Under the pieces are notes generated by a model. It was not told the DNA's origin. It ran no database searches and saw nothing but the letters and a program-made list of their open reading frames with translations. From Lacrimispora sp. 210928-DFI.3.58 (GTDB lineage: Bacteria; Bacillota; Clostridia; Lachnospirales; Lachnospiraceae): 64,000 nt of DNA. The stretch spans positions 1 to 64,000 of the forward strand of contig NZ_JAJCIC010000019.1 of NCBI RefSeq assembly GCF_020554865.1, in the 5' to 3' direction. Below are positions 26,600-34,656 of this stretch, one piece after another. The position numbers and the translations under genes are program-made. The number at the start of each line of letters is the position of its first letter. The first letter of the stretch is position 1.

Positions 26600-27973
26600 T
26601 TACTGGATGATACCCTCCGTATTTACGGTCCAGATGGTTTCATTGGTATCCTTGAAATCCTTAAAGCCATTGCCTAACTCAGGCCTCTCACTGGATTTGG
26701 AGGTGGAGCCGGCCTTCTGCACAGCGCCGTTGGCGTTTACAAGATAGCGGTTTCCTTCAAATTCAGCAGGGGCAAAGCGCAGATCCTTGTCTGCATCCTG
26801 GCGCAGGCCGTAGATGTAGAGTGTGTTGTCCTTAATGCCGTGGTAGCCCTGGCCCTTCTTGGAGCCGTCTGTGTGGAAGAACCAGTTCTGAGTCTCGCCC
26901 AGATCCTCATCGTAGATCGTCTGCTTTCCGGTCTTCATCACGCCATTTTCATCAAAGAAGTAATTGGCAGAGAGGCCCTCGCCTGTATTGACGACCTGCT
27001 TTCCGGTCTGCATTTCTCCCTTTGTATTGAAAGCATACTTCTTGGAATCAACGGTAAAGAGCTCTAAGCCGCTTTCGGCATGGTAGGGAGCGCCGTTTTT
27101 GAAGTAGAAATTGTAGAGCTCTCCGTCCTCGCTGAGATTCTCCACGCCCTCGATGGTCCTCCATCCGGATGCGCGTTTTCCGTCCTCATCATAGTACTGA
27201 TAGCCGGCAACGGTTGGCTCTGCGGACACGGCAGGAGCTGCCTCGGAAGGAGTTGCCTCAGAAGGAGTTGCGGCCTGGTCCTGGGCAGGGGCAGCTGCTG
27301 CAGGAAGCTTGAACCAGCCTGTCTGCATGCGGCCGTCTACAAAGGTGTAGTAGGCGCCGTCGATCTTTCTGTCGACCTCATTTTCAACGCGCTTTCCGCT
27401 GTTGTCAAAGTAGTACCAGTATTCCAGAGTCTCAGGATCGTCTGTCTCTTCCTCCAGAAGGATCCATCCGGTCTTGCGGCTTCCGTCCTCGCCGAGATAG
27501 TAGTTGCAGCCGTCTACTGCGATGGAGCCTGTTTCCATGATGCTGTCCTCATTGAAATAGTACCACTGTCCGTTTATGGATGCCCAGGTGGATGTCAGCG
27601 CTTTTCCGTCTCTGCCGTAATAGTAGTATAAGAATTCCGGCGCGTCCTCCTCGGACCAGTAATCTTCGTTTTCTACGGAAACCCATTTCATAGAAACGCG
27701 TTTTCCGTCTTCTCCTACGTAATACTCATCAATCTGCATGTTGGAGGCGCGGATGCCATCGGAATCCAGGTAATACCAGTCGCTTCCGTTTTTCTTCCAG
27801 GTATCAGTCAGCGGATCGCCGTAGGAATCATAGTAGTACCAGTTGCCGTTCTCCTCTGTCCAGCCAACGTTTTTTGCGTAGACAGTGGACACATTTGGGA
27901 ACAGGGAAGGGGTTACTGCTGCCATAAACATTGCAGTGGATAATACAGCCAGGGCTTTCATCTGTTTTTTCAT
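26600..27973 (-). CDS. Secreted protein built of cell-wall-binding repeats
   Basis: A 457-aa exported protein. A signal peptide (MKKQMKALAVLSTAMFMAAV, cleavage near VYA-KN) is followed by a run of about 20-residue repeats of the form GNWYYYDSYGDPLTDTWKKN, GQWYYFNEDSIM and YYLGEDGSRKTGW. These are Trp/Tyr/Gly repeats of the CW_binding_1 type. An Ala/Pro/Ser-rich linker (ATPSEATPSEAAPA) lies near residues 225-255 and more repeats follow. There is no enzymatic domain, so it is likely structural or adhesive on the cell surface. The coding DNA is repetitive, so copy-number variation between strains would be expected. Confidence 0.88.
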   Translation of the reverse strand: MKKQMKALAVLSTAMFMAAVTPSLFPNVSTVYAKNVGWTEENGNWYYYDSYGDPLTDTWKKNGSDWYYLDSDGIRASNMQIDEYYVGEDGKRVSMKWVSVENEDYWSEEDAPEFLYYYYGRDGKALTSTWASINGQWYYFNEDSIMETGSIAVDGCNYYLGEDGSRKTGWILLEEETDDPETLEYWYYFDNSGKRVENEVDRKIDGAYYTFVDGRMQTGWFKLPAAAAPAQDQAATPSEATPSEAAPAVSAEPTVAGYQYYDEDGKRASGWRTIEGVENLSEDGELYNFYFKNGAPYHAESGLELFTVDSKKYAFNTKGEMQTGKQVVNTGEGLSANYFFDENGVMKTGKQTIYDEDLGETQNWFFHTDGSKKGQGYHGIKDNTLYIYGLRQDADKDLRFAPAEFEGNRYLVNANGAVQKAGSTSKSSERPELGNGFKDFKDTNETIWTVNTEGIIQ

Positions 27974-28045
27974 AATTGATAATCTCTCCTTTTGAATATG
28001 TGTGGTTGGTTGTGGCCGAAAATCCGTTGTTGCATTACGTGGTTC

Positions 28046-28051
28046 ATTATA
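28046..28051 (-). promoter_or_regulatory. Possible -10 element for the 26600-27973 gene
   Basis: A perfect TATAAT on the minus strand lies 73 bp upstream of the start at 27973. The matching -35 is weak, so only the -10 is proposed. Confidence 0.35.
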
Positions 28052-28218
28052 GCGGACAGGATACGCAAAAACTAGTGAAGGTTAATGGCAGTTTTGGAAG
28101 GCTATGGAGGGCGGGGGGAAGCCCCTGAAACACGGGAAAACGTAAGAAGCCAGGTTTTGTTAAGAGAAAAGACAGTATTATTTTTATATTTTTTATGCTA
28201 TACTCACCATATGATGTT

Positions 28219-28279
28219 GGGGTCTAAAGGTACTTTGACCCCTATGATACCGGATTTCTGGCCTTTTGACCCTGGTATC
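28219..28279. other. Paired inverted repeats upstream of the TPP enzyme gene
   Basis: GGGGTC (28219-28224) can pair with GACCCC (28237-28242), and GATACC (28246-28251) with GGTATC (28274-28279). The two consecutive hairpins fill the region before the ribosome binding site. They may be an intergenic repeat or a 5'-UTR structure. The rest of the 340-bp gap 27974-28313 shows only a TATACT -10-like sequence near 28199. Confidence 0.5.
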
Positions 28280-28313
28280 ACCATATCGATCAAGAAGATG
28301 GGAGAGCGGGTTT

Positions 28314-30317
28314 ATGAAAATGAAAATTTCCAACTATATTGCTTCCAGATTAGTCCAGGCAGGTATCTGCCAGGCATTTATGGTGACTGGCGGAGGTGCG
28401 ATGCATCTGGATGATGCTCTGGGACACCAGGAGGGGCTCTGCTGTATTTACAATCACCATGAGCAGGCCTGCGCCATTGCCGCGGAGAGCTACGCCAGGA
28501 TACACGGACGCATTGCGGCACTGTGTGTCACCACCGGACCCGGCGGGACCAATGCCATCACAGGCGTATTGGGAGGATGGCTGGATTCGATCCCCATGCT
28601 GGTGCTTTCCGGCCAGGTGCGCTACGACACCACAGCCCGCTGGTCCGGTATCAGGATCCGCGCCATGGGAGATCAGGAGTTTGACATCTGCAAGTCCATT
28701 GACTGTATGACAAAGTATTCGGAAATGGTGATCGATCCCATGCGCATCCGCTATTGCCTGGAGAAGGCTCTTTACCTGGCACAGTCCGGACGTCCGGGCC
28801 CGTGCTGGCTGGATATTCCCTTAAATGTTCAGGGCGCCTTTGTGGAGGCAGAGGAATTGGCGGGCTTTGATGCGGCTGATTATGAAAATGGCGGCGATGG
28901 CTGGGCAGGCCGGGGTGACGGGCATAAGATACCGGAGGATGAGGCAGGCCGCGGCGAATACCGCCAGGTGCTTCCAGGCAAGGTAAGCAGGGAGACGGCA
29001 GAGGAAGTGATCGCGAAGGTGCGGGCTGCGAAGCGCCCTGTGATCAATGCAGGCAACGGCATCCGCATTGCAGGGGCACATGAGGTGTTCATGGAAGTGA
29101 CTGAGAAGCTGGGAATTCCTGTGATCACAGGCTGGGACAGCGAGGACTGCATGTACGATGAGCATCCCCTGTATATAGGCCGGGCAGGCAATATGGGAGA
29201 CAGGCCAGGCAATTTTGCCATTCAGAACAGCGACCTTGTGCTGTCTGTGGGCAGCCGCTTAAGCATCCGCCAGGTAGGCTATAATTATCAGACATGGGCC
29301 AGGGAGGCCTATGTGATCGTGAATGATATTGACGAGGAGGAGCTTAAGAAGCCTTCTGTGCACAGCGATATGAGGATCCATGCAGATGCAAAGGATCTGC
29401 TGGAGCGGCTGGATGAGGTGCTGGATGATATCCTTGCAGAGGAAGGGGAGGCCCTCCCCGGCAGCCTGAGCCGTCCCGGCAGGAAGCAGGTGTTTGATGG
29501 CGGAGTGGGCCTTGGCGATATGAGCTGGAGTGAGACCTGCATCATGTGGAAGGAGGTCTACCCCGTAGTCCTTCCAAAGCATTATGCGGCGGGAGACGGG
29601 GAGCCGGCTAATGTGTATGCGTTTATAAAAGAGGTGAGCAGCCGCCTGAAGGAGGGACAGATCACCGTGGTGGGCAATGGCTCTGCCTGTGTGGTGGGAG
29701 GACATGCCTATGTTATCAAAAAGGGCCAGCGTTTTATCACCAACTCCGCGGTGGCAGCCATGGGCTATGATCTTCCGGCAGCCATCGGCGCCTGGGCTGC
29801 CTCCAGAAAACATGAGTGCTACAGCCAGAATGGGGACAGGAGCGGCGGGGATCTGATCTTAGTTACAGGGGACGGCAGCATCCAGATGAACCTTCAGGAG
29901 CTGCAGACCATTATCCACCACAAAATGGGGATCAAGATCTTTGTGATCAATAATGGCGGCTATCATTCCATCCGCCAGACACAGAAGAATTTCTTTGGGG
30001 AGCCTCTGATCGGCATTGGTGTGGACAGCGGCGACTTGAGCTTTCCGGATATGGAAAAGCTTGCATGGGCTTATGGATATCCTTACGTATGCGCCCGCCA
30101 CAACAGCGAGCTTTCAGAGGCAGTGGAGAAGACTCTGGCAGCAGAGGGGCCTGTGATCTGTGAGGTATTCGTTTCCATGGATCAGAACTTTGAGCCGAAG
30201 TCCTCAGCCAAAAGGCTGCCGGACGGTACGCTGGTATCGCCGCCCCTTGAGGATCTGTCACCCTTCCTGCCGGAGGAGGAGATGGACCGCAATATGATCA
30301 TTCCCAGGATAAAATAG
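28314..30317 (+). CDS. Thiamine-pyrophosphate enzyme, acetolactate synthase-like
   Basis: A 667-aa TPP-dependent enzyme. The activating Glu is E50 in NHHEQACAIAAESYAR. A central domain starts near residue 220. The cofactor motif is VTGDGSIQMN with the closing NNGGYHSI. The closest general type is the acetolactate synthase large subunit, but the protein is about 100 residues longer and no regulatory subunit or other ilv gene is near. In sugar loci such enzymes (YerE, AviE) add a two-carbon unit to a keto-sugar. The epimerases and methyltransferase downstream make that reading attractive. ATG 28314 follows GGGAG. Confidence 0.83.
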   Translation: MKMKISNYIASRLVQAGICQAFMVTGGGAMHLDDALGHQEGLCCIYNHHEQACAIAAESYARIHGRIAALCVTTGPGGTNAITGVLGGWLDSIPMLVLSGQVRYDTTARWSGIRIRAMGDQEFDICKSIDCMTKYSEMVIDPMRIRYCLEKALYLAQSGRPGPCWLDIPLNVQGAFVEAEELAGFDAADYENGGDGWAGRGDGHKIPEDEAGRGEYRQVLPGKVSRETAEEVIAKVRAAKRPVINAGNGIRIAGAHEVFMEVTEKLGIPVITGWDSEDCMYDEHPLYIGRAGNMGDRPGNFAIQNSDLVLSVGSRLSIRQVGYNYQTWAREAYVIVNDIDEEELKKPSVHSDMRIHADAKDLLERLDEVLDDILAEEGEALPGSLSRPGRKQVFDGGVGLGDMSWSETCIMWKEVYPVVLPKHYAAGDGEPANVYAFIKEVSSRLKEGQITVVGNGSACVVGGHAYVIKKGQRFITNSAVAAMGYDLPAAIGAWAASRKHECYSQNGDRSGGDLILVTGDGSIQMNLQELQTIIHHKMGIKIFVINNGGYHSIRQTQKNFFGEPLIGIGVDSGDLSFPDMEKLAWAYGYPYVCARHNSELSEAVEKTLAAEGPVICEVFVSMDQNFEPKSSAKRLPDGTLVSPPLEDLSPFLPEEEMDRNMIIPRIK

Positions 30318-30370
30318 GCTCTCGGAATCTCCCTTGCAAATCCAGGCACAAAGAGATTCCAAGAGCCTAT
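30315..30370 (+). terminator. Imperfect hairpin after the TPP enzyme gene
   Basis: ATAGGCTCT-c-GGAATCTC pairs with GAGATTCC-a-AGAGCCTAT across a 20-nt loop. The stem begins at the stop codon. There is no good U-run, so termination may be partial, allowing read-through into the following genes. Confidence 0.55.
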
Positions 30371-30428
30371 TAAGGGATAGAGAGGCATCCCGCAGGGTGA
30401 GAAAGCCGGAAGGCAGACAGCAAACCTG

Positions 30429-30537
30429 CATGCGCCCGGCGGGCGGACGCGCCACCACACCGTGAAAGTCCGGCGGGCGCACTTGGCGTACCTGAATACA
30501 TGCCACCTGTCGGCGACGGGACTTTCAGAGTAATAAA
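30429..30537 (+). repeat. Dispersed structured intergenic element, copy A (full length)
   Basis: About 108 bp that match copy B at 37950-38056 over their whole length with scattered differences. TGCGCCCG pairs with CGGGCGCA, and AAAGTCC (30465-30471) can pair with GGGACTTT near 30518-30525, bringing the ends together. It sits directly upstream of the epimerase gene at 30556. Whether it is a mobile repeat or a regulatory RNA is unknown. Confidence 0.8.
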
Positions 30538-30555
30538 ATCAAGAGGTGCAGTTTT

Positions 30556-31503
30556 ATGCATGTGATCATGACCGGGGCCACGAGCTTTATCGGAAAGGCC
30601 GTGACAAAGGAGTTTTTAGAAGCAGGCTGCCAGGTGACAGCTGTGGTGCGGCCTGACTCCCCTGGGCGGGAGCAGCTGGAGAGAGAAGGGAAGGTCAGGG
30701 TGATCCCCTGCAGCCTGGATAGGATAAAGGAACTGGAAAATATTGGAATATCAGAAAAGCTCGGAAACACAAGAGCAGCAGATGCCTGGCTCCACCTTGG
30801 CTGGGAAGGGGCAGGCAGTGCCAACCGCCAGAATCCGGAGCTTCAGGCGAAAAATATCGGCTATGCCATGGATGCCTTAAGGACGGCAGCCCGCTTAGGC
30901 TGCAGCCGCTTCCTGTTCTGCGGCTCCCAGGCAGAGTACGGCATCTGCCGGGGGCCTATGAGGGAAGATATGGAGTGCCATCCGGTCTCCGAGTACGGAA
31001 AAGACAAGCTGAAGGTCTGCGAGGAGGCATCAGCAGAGGGAAAACGGCTGGGGATCTCTTATATCCATGCCAGGGTGTTCAGTGTCTACGGGCCTGGGGA
31101 TCATCCCTGGTCCTTGGTTTCTACCTGTGTGGATACCTTTTTAAAGGGGGGCCACATGGAGCTGGGACCCTGTACGCAGATGTGGAATTTCCTCTATATA
31201 AAAGATGCAGCAAGGGCACTTGCAAAGCTGCTGCTTGCGAAAGTGCCTGCCGGTGTGTATAATGTGGCAGGGGAAGATACCCGTCCCTTAAGAAACTATA
31301 TCGAAGAGCTCTATGGTCTCTGCGGCAGCAGAGGCTCCTATGAGTTTGGAAACAGGCCCCCCAATGCAGAGGGGGTGGTATCCCTGATCCCGGACCTGAC
31401 AAGGCTGCGGGACACGGTAGGCTTTCGCCAGGAGATATCCTTTGAGGAGGGGATCCTGGAAATGATACAAGGGCTGAAGAAAGAGAGGAAGACAGATTCA
31501 TGA
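30556..31503 (+). CDS. NAD-dependent epimerase/dehydratase (nucleotide-sugar)
   Basis: A 315-aa extended short-chain dehydrogenase. The NAD site is MTGATSFIGKAVTKEFL, and the active Tyr-x3-Lys is in SEYGKDKLKV. A Ser/Cys segment FLFCGSQAEYG replaces the usual TSS. It resembles the second epimerase at 32669 in order and spacing of motifs, so the two may carry out successive steps or act on different keto-sugars. The stop overlaps the start of the methyltransferase by ATGA. Substrate unknown. Confidence 0.88.
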   Translation: MHVIMTGATSFIGKAVTKEFLEAGCQVTAVVRPDSPGREQLEREGKVRVIPCSLDRIKELENIGISEKLGNTRAADAWLHLGWEGAGSANRQNPELQAKNIGYAMDALRTAARLGCSRFLFCGSQAEYGICRGPMREDMECHPVSEYGKDKLKVCEEASAEGKRLGISYIHARVFSVYGPGDHPWSLVSTCVDTFLKGGHMELGPCTQMWNFLYIKDAARALAKLLLAKVPAGVYNVAGEDTRPLRNYIEELYGLCGSRGSYEFGNRPPNAEGVVSLIPDLTRLRDTVGFRQEISFEEGILEMIQGLKKERKTDS

Positions 31504-32633
31504 AGCGATGCATTGCCTGCGGTGCACCTCTATGGGAGACACCGCTGCTTACACTTGATAATATGCCGTCTTCGGCGCAGCATATGCCGGATGCGGATAA
31601 TGTTGCGGAGGATAAGGGGCTTACATTGGATCTATGCCAGTGCATGGGCTGCGGGCTTGTCCAGTTTGACTGTGAGCCCGTGGACTATTACAGGGATGTG
31701 ATCCGGGCAGGCGGATTTTCAAAGACCATGGTGGAGCTGCGCAGATACCAGTATAAGCACCTGATCGAGACCTACCACCTGGAGGGAAAGAAATTCCTGG
31801 AGGTTGGCTGCGGCCAGGGCGAGTTTTTAAAGGTTCTGGAGGAGTTTCCGGTAAAGGCTTACGGAGTGGAGCATGATCCGGCTCTGGTGGAGCTGGCAAA
31901 GGCCCAGGGCCTGCATGTGGACCAGGGCTTTACAGAGACAGAGGATACGGTCTTTGCAGGAGGCCTTTTTGATGTGTTCCTGTCCTTTAATTTCCTTGAG
32001 CACCAGCCGGAGCCCAATACCATGCTCCAGGCCATTTACAGAAACTTAGAGGATGACGCTATGGGGCTGATCACAGTTCCCAGCTTTGAATATATCATGG
32101 ACCACAACAGCTACTATGAGCTGATACGGGACCATATTGCGTACTATACCTTTGATACCTTGATGCCCCTTCTGGAGCGGAATGGCTTTCAGGTGCTGGA
32201 GTGCGAGGTGATCAACAGGGATACCCTGTCTGTGATCGTGAAGAAGCGTCCACAGACAGACACGGAGAATCTGTTAAAGTGCTATGTGAACCTGAAAAAG
32301 GAAATGGATGGTTATATGAAGTATTTAAAGGCCTGGAATAAGAAGGTGGCGCTCTGGGGAGCCAGCCACCAGGGCTTTACCTTGGCAGCTACCACAAAGC
32401 TGGGAGAGCGGGCAGAGTATATCATTGATTCCGCTCCCTTTAAGCAGGGGAAATTTGCTCCGTCCTCCCATCTTCCGATTGTGGCGCCTGCCCATTTCCA
32501 TGAGAATCCGGTAGATGCCATCGTGATCACAGCGCCGGGCTATACGGATGAGATCGCAGCCTGCATACGGGAGCAGTTTGGAGAGCAGGTAGAGATCAGG
32601 GCCATGCGTTCCAATCATCTTGAGATGATATAA
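31500..32633 (+). CDS. Class I SAM C-methyltransferase-like protein (sugar C-methyltransferase type)
   Basis: A 377-aa three-part protein: an N-terminal zinc-binding module (CIACG and CQCMGCGLVQ), a central SAM-binding Rossmann domain (FLEVGCGQGEFLKVL, then FNFLEHQPEP), and a C-terminal domain with VALWGASHQGFTLAA. This is the order Methyltransf_13 / Methyltransf_12 / Methyltransf_14 found in NDP-sugar 3-C-methyltransferases such as TylC3. It suggests a C-methylated or otherwise branched sugar. It is coupled by ATGA to the upstream epimerase and lies 35 bp before the next epimerase. Confidence 0.85.
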   Translation: MKRCIACGAPLWETPLLTLDNMPSSAQHMPDADNVAEDKGLTLDLCQCMGCGLVQFDCEPVDYYRDVIRAGGFSKTMVELRRYQYKHLIETYHLEGKKFLEVGCGQGEFLKVLEEFPVKAYGVEHDPALVELAKAQGLHVDQGFTETEDTVFAGGLFDVFLSFNFLEHQPEPNTMLQAIYRNLEDDAMGLITVPSFEYIMDHNSYYELIRDHIAYYTFDTLMPLLERNGFQVLECEVINRDTLSVIVKKRPQTDTENLLKCYVNLKKEMDGYMKYLKAWNKKVALWGASHQGFTLAATTKLGERAEYIIDSAPFKQGKFAPSSHLPIVAPAHFHENPVDAIVITAPGYTDEIAACIREQFGEQVEIRAMRSNHLEMI

Positions 32634-32668
32634 CCGGCCAGAACCATTAGAGAAGGAGCAGAAAGCGG

Positions 32669-33697
32669 ATGGATATGGACCATAAAAGAATTGTCATAAC
32701 AGGAGCTACAGGCTTTATCGGAAGCAATCTTGCCAGATTGTTCCTGGAAAAGGGGACAGAGGTGGTGGTGCTGGTGCGTCCTGGCTCTGTTCATATGGAA
32801 GCGCTCCCTTCCCATGAGCGGCTTCGCATCGTGCCCTGTGCCCTGGAGCATGTGCTGGACTATGTGAAGGAGCATAAGGAGGAGATCGGACCGGCGGAAG
32901 GATTTTTCCATCTGGCCTGGGGCGGCGTGAACCGGGAGGAGATCGATTCCCCGGAGGTGCAGGCCCGCAATGTGGCGGCTTCCCTGGACTGCGTAAGGGC
33001 GGCCCATCTCCTGCAATGCTCTGTTTTTATGGATGCCGGCTCCAGGGTAGAGTATGGGGCAGTGGACGGACAGATGAAGGAGGAGCTGGAGTGCCATCCC
33101 ATAAACCAGTACGGGAAAGCGAAACTGGAATTTTACCAGAAGGCCGTGCCCTTATGCAAAACCCTTGGGATGGCCTACTGCCATCTGCGTTTTTTCAGCG
33201 TATACGGCTATGGCGACCACCCATGGTCCATTATCTCCACCCTGGTCCGTGAGCTGCGCCGGGATCATACCGTATCCTTAAGTGCCTGCCTCCACCAGTG
33301 GAATTTTATGTATATTGAGGATGCTGTGCAGGCAGTATATGAATTATACCAGCGCTTTATCGGGGAAAAGGCCTGGGGCCCGGAAGCAAAACCGGAGGAC
33401 GGCATTATTGTCAATCTGGCAGGAAGGGACACCCGGACTCTCCGCTCCTTTGTGGAGGAGATCCATGAGATCGTGGGAAAGAAGGGAAGCCTGGAATATG
33501 GAACCTTCAAGCAGGGCAAGGAGGGAGCGCTCTCTGTCTGCCCTGATATCACAAGGCTGGAAGCCCTGACCGGGGGCTGGCATGAGAAATACTCCTTCCG
33601 TCAGGGGATCCTGGAGATGATAGAGAGGGAGGAGCAGTCTATGGCTCCCAAGCCGGAGGGCCATGATAACATACAGAAAGAAGCAGAAAGAATATGA
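32669..33697 (+). CDS. NAD-dependent epimerase/dehydratase (nucleotide-sugar)
   Basis: A 342-aa extended short-chain dehydrogenase. The nucleotide site is ITGATGFIGSNLARLFL. The active Tyr and Lys lie in NQYGKAKLEF. Downstream FFSVYGYGDHPWSII matches FSVYGPGDHPWSLV of the enzyme at 30556, indicating that the two are paralogues. The C-terminal region is longer by about 25 residues. It overlaps the following GT2 gene by ATGA. Likely acts on a 4-keto sugar nucleotide, but the substrate is not evident. Confidence 0.88.
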   Translation: MDMDHKRIVITGATGFIGSNLARLFLEKGTEVVVLVRPGSVHMEALPSHERLRIVPCALEHVLDYVKEHKEEIGPAEGFFHLAWGGVNREEIDSPEVQARNVAASLDCVRAAHLLQCSVFMDAGSRVEYGAVDGQMKEELECHPINQYGKAKLEFYQKAVPLCKTLGMAYCHLRFFSVYGYGDHPWSIISTLVRELRRDHTVSLSACLHQWNFMYIEDAVQAVYELYQRFIGEKAWGPEAKPEDGIIVNLAGRDTRTLRSFVEEIHEIVGKKGSLEYGTFKQGKEGALSVCPDITRLEALTGGWHEKYSFRQGILEMIEREEQSMAPKPEGHDNIQKEAERI

Positions 33698-34656
33698 AAA
33701 AGATCAGCGTATTGATTCCCTGTTATAATGAAGAGGAAAATGTAGGGCCCATCAGCCAGGCCGTGACGGAGATATTGGAGCGGGAGCTGCCCCGGTATGA
33801 CTATGAGCTGGTATTTATTGACAACGATTCCACGGATAAAACCAGGGAGATCATAAGAGACCTCTGTGCCGCAAACCCTAAGATCAAGGCCATTTTCAAT
33901 GCCAGGAACTTCGGGCAGTTCAACTCGCCCTATTACGGTATCCTGCAGGTGACCGGTGACTGCGTGATCGAGATGGTGGCAGATTTCCAGGATCCGGTGG
34001 ACATGATCCCCAAATATGTCCATGAGTGGGAGAATGGCTACAAGATCGTCATTGGAATTAAGACCAGCAGCAAGGAAAATAAGCTGATGTACTGGCTGCG
34101 CAGCTGCTATTACAGGACCATCAAGAAGCTGTCAGATGTGGAGCAGATCGAACATTTCACCGGCTCCGGCCTCTATGACAGGGAATTTATCGAGGTGTTG
34201 AGAAGGCTTGACGATCCGACGCCGTTCCTTCGCGGGATCGTGGCAGAGCTGGGGTATAAGAGGAAGGAAATCCCCTACGAACAGCCTCTGCGCCGCGCAG
34301 GGAAGACACACAACAATTTCTACCGCCTTTATGACGCTGCCATGTTAAGCGTCACCTCCTACACAAAGGCAGGACTCCGCCTTGCCACCATGTTCGGCAG
34401 TATCTGTGCCCTGTTCAGTATGGCCATTGCGCTGGTATATCTGGTCATGAAGCTGATCTGGTGGGACCGCTTCCCGGCAGGGACTGCTCCCATGCTGATC
34501 GGCATGCTGTTTTTGGGCTCTGTGCAGCTGTTTTTTATCGGCTTTCTGGGAGAATACATTATGAGCATCAACCAGCGTGTGATGAAGCGGCCTCTGGTGA
34601 TCGAGGAGGAGCGGATCAATTTTGAGGAAAAGGCGGTAGAGAAGGATGAAATATAA
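33694..34656 (+). CDS. GT2 glycosyltransferase with two C-terminal membrane helices (GtrB/DPM1-like)
   Basis: A 320-aa enzyme. The catalytic GT-A domain starts ISVLIPCYNEEENVGPI and includes DNDSTDKT and MVADFQDPVDMIP, in which the DxD-like acid pair is present. Two hydrophobic helices near residues 235-255 and 270-290 anchor it. This layout is that of undecaprenyl-phosphate sugar synthases (GtrB, YkoT), which make a lipid-phosphate sugar used outside the membrane. The ends overlap the flanking genes. Confidence 0.9.
   Translation: MKKISVLIPCYNEEENVGPISQAVTEILERELPRYDYELVFIDNDSTDKTREIIRDLCAANPKIKAIFNARNFGQFNSPYYGILQVTGDCVIEMVADFQDPVDMIPKYVHEWENGYKIVIGIKTSSKENKLMYWLRSCYYRTIKKLSDVEQIEHFTGSGLYDREFIEVLRRLDDPTPFLRGIVAELGYKRKEIPYEQPLRRAGKTHNNFYRLYDAAMLSVTSYTKAGLRLATMFGSICALFSMAIALVYLVMKLIWWDRFPAGTAPMLIGMLFLGSVQLFFIGFLGEYIMSINQRVMKRPLVIEEERINFEEKAVEKDEI

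Noticed and set aside
28314..30317. Acetolactate synthase of branched-chain amino-acid synthesis
   Set aside because: No ilvN, ilvC or leu genes nearby, the protein is longer than IlvB, and it lies in a glycan operon; a sugar role is more likely.
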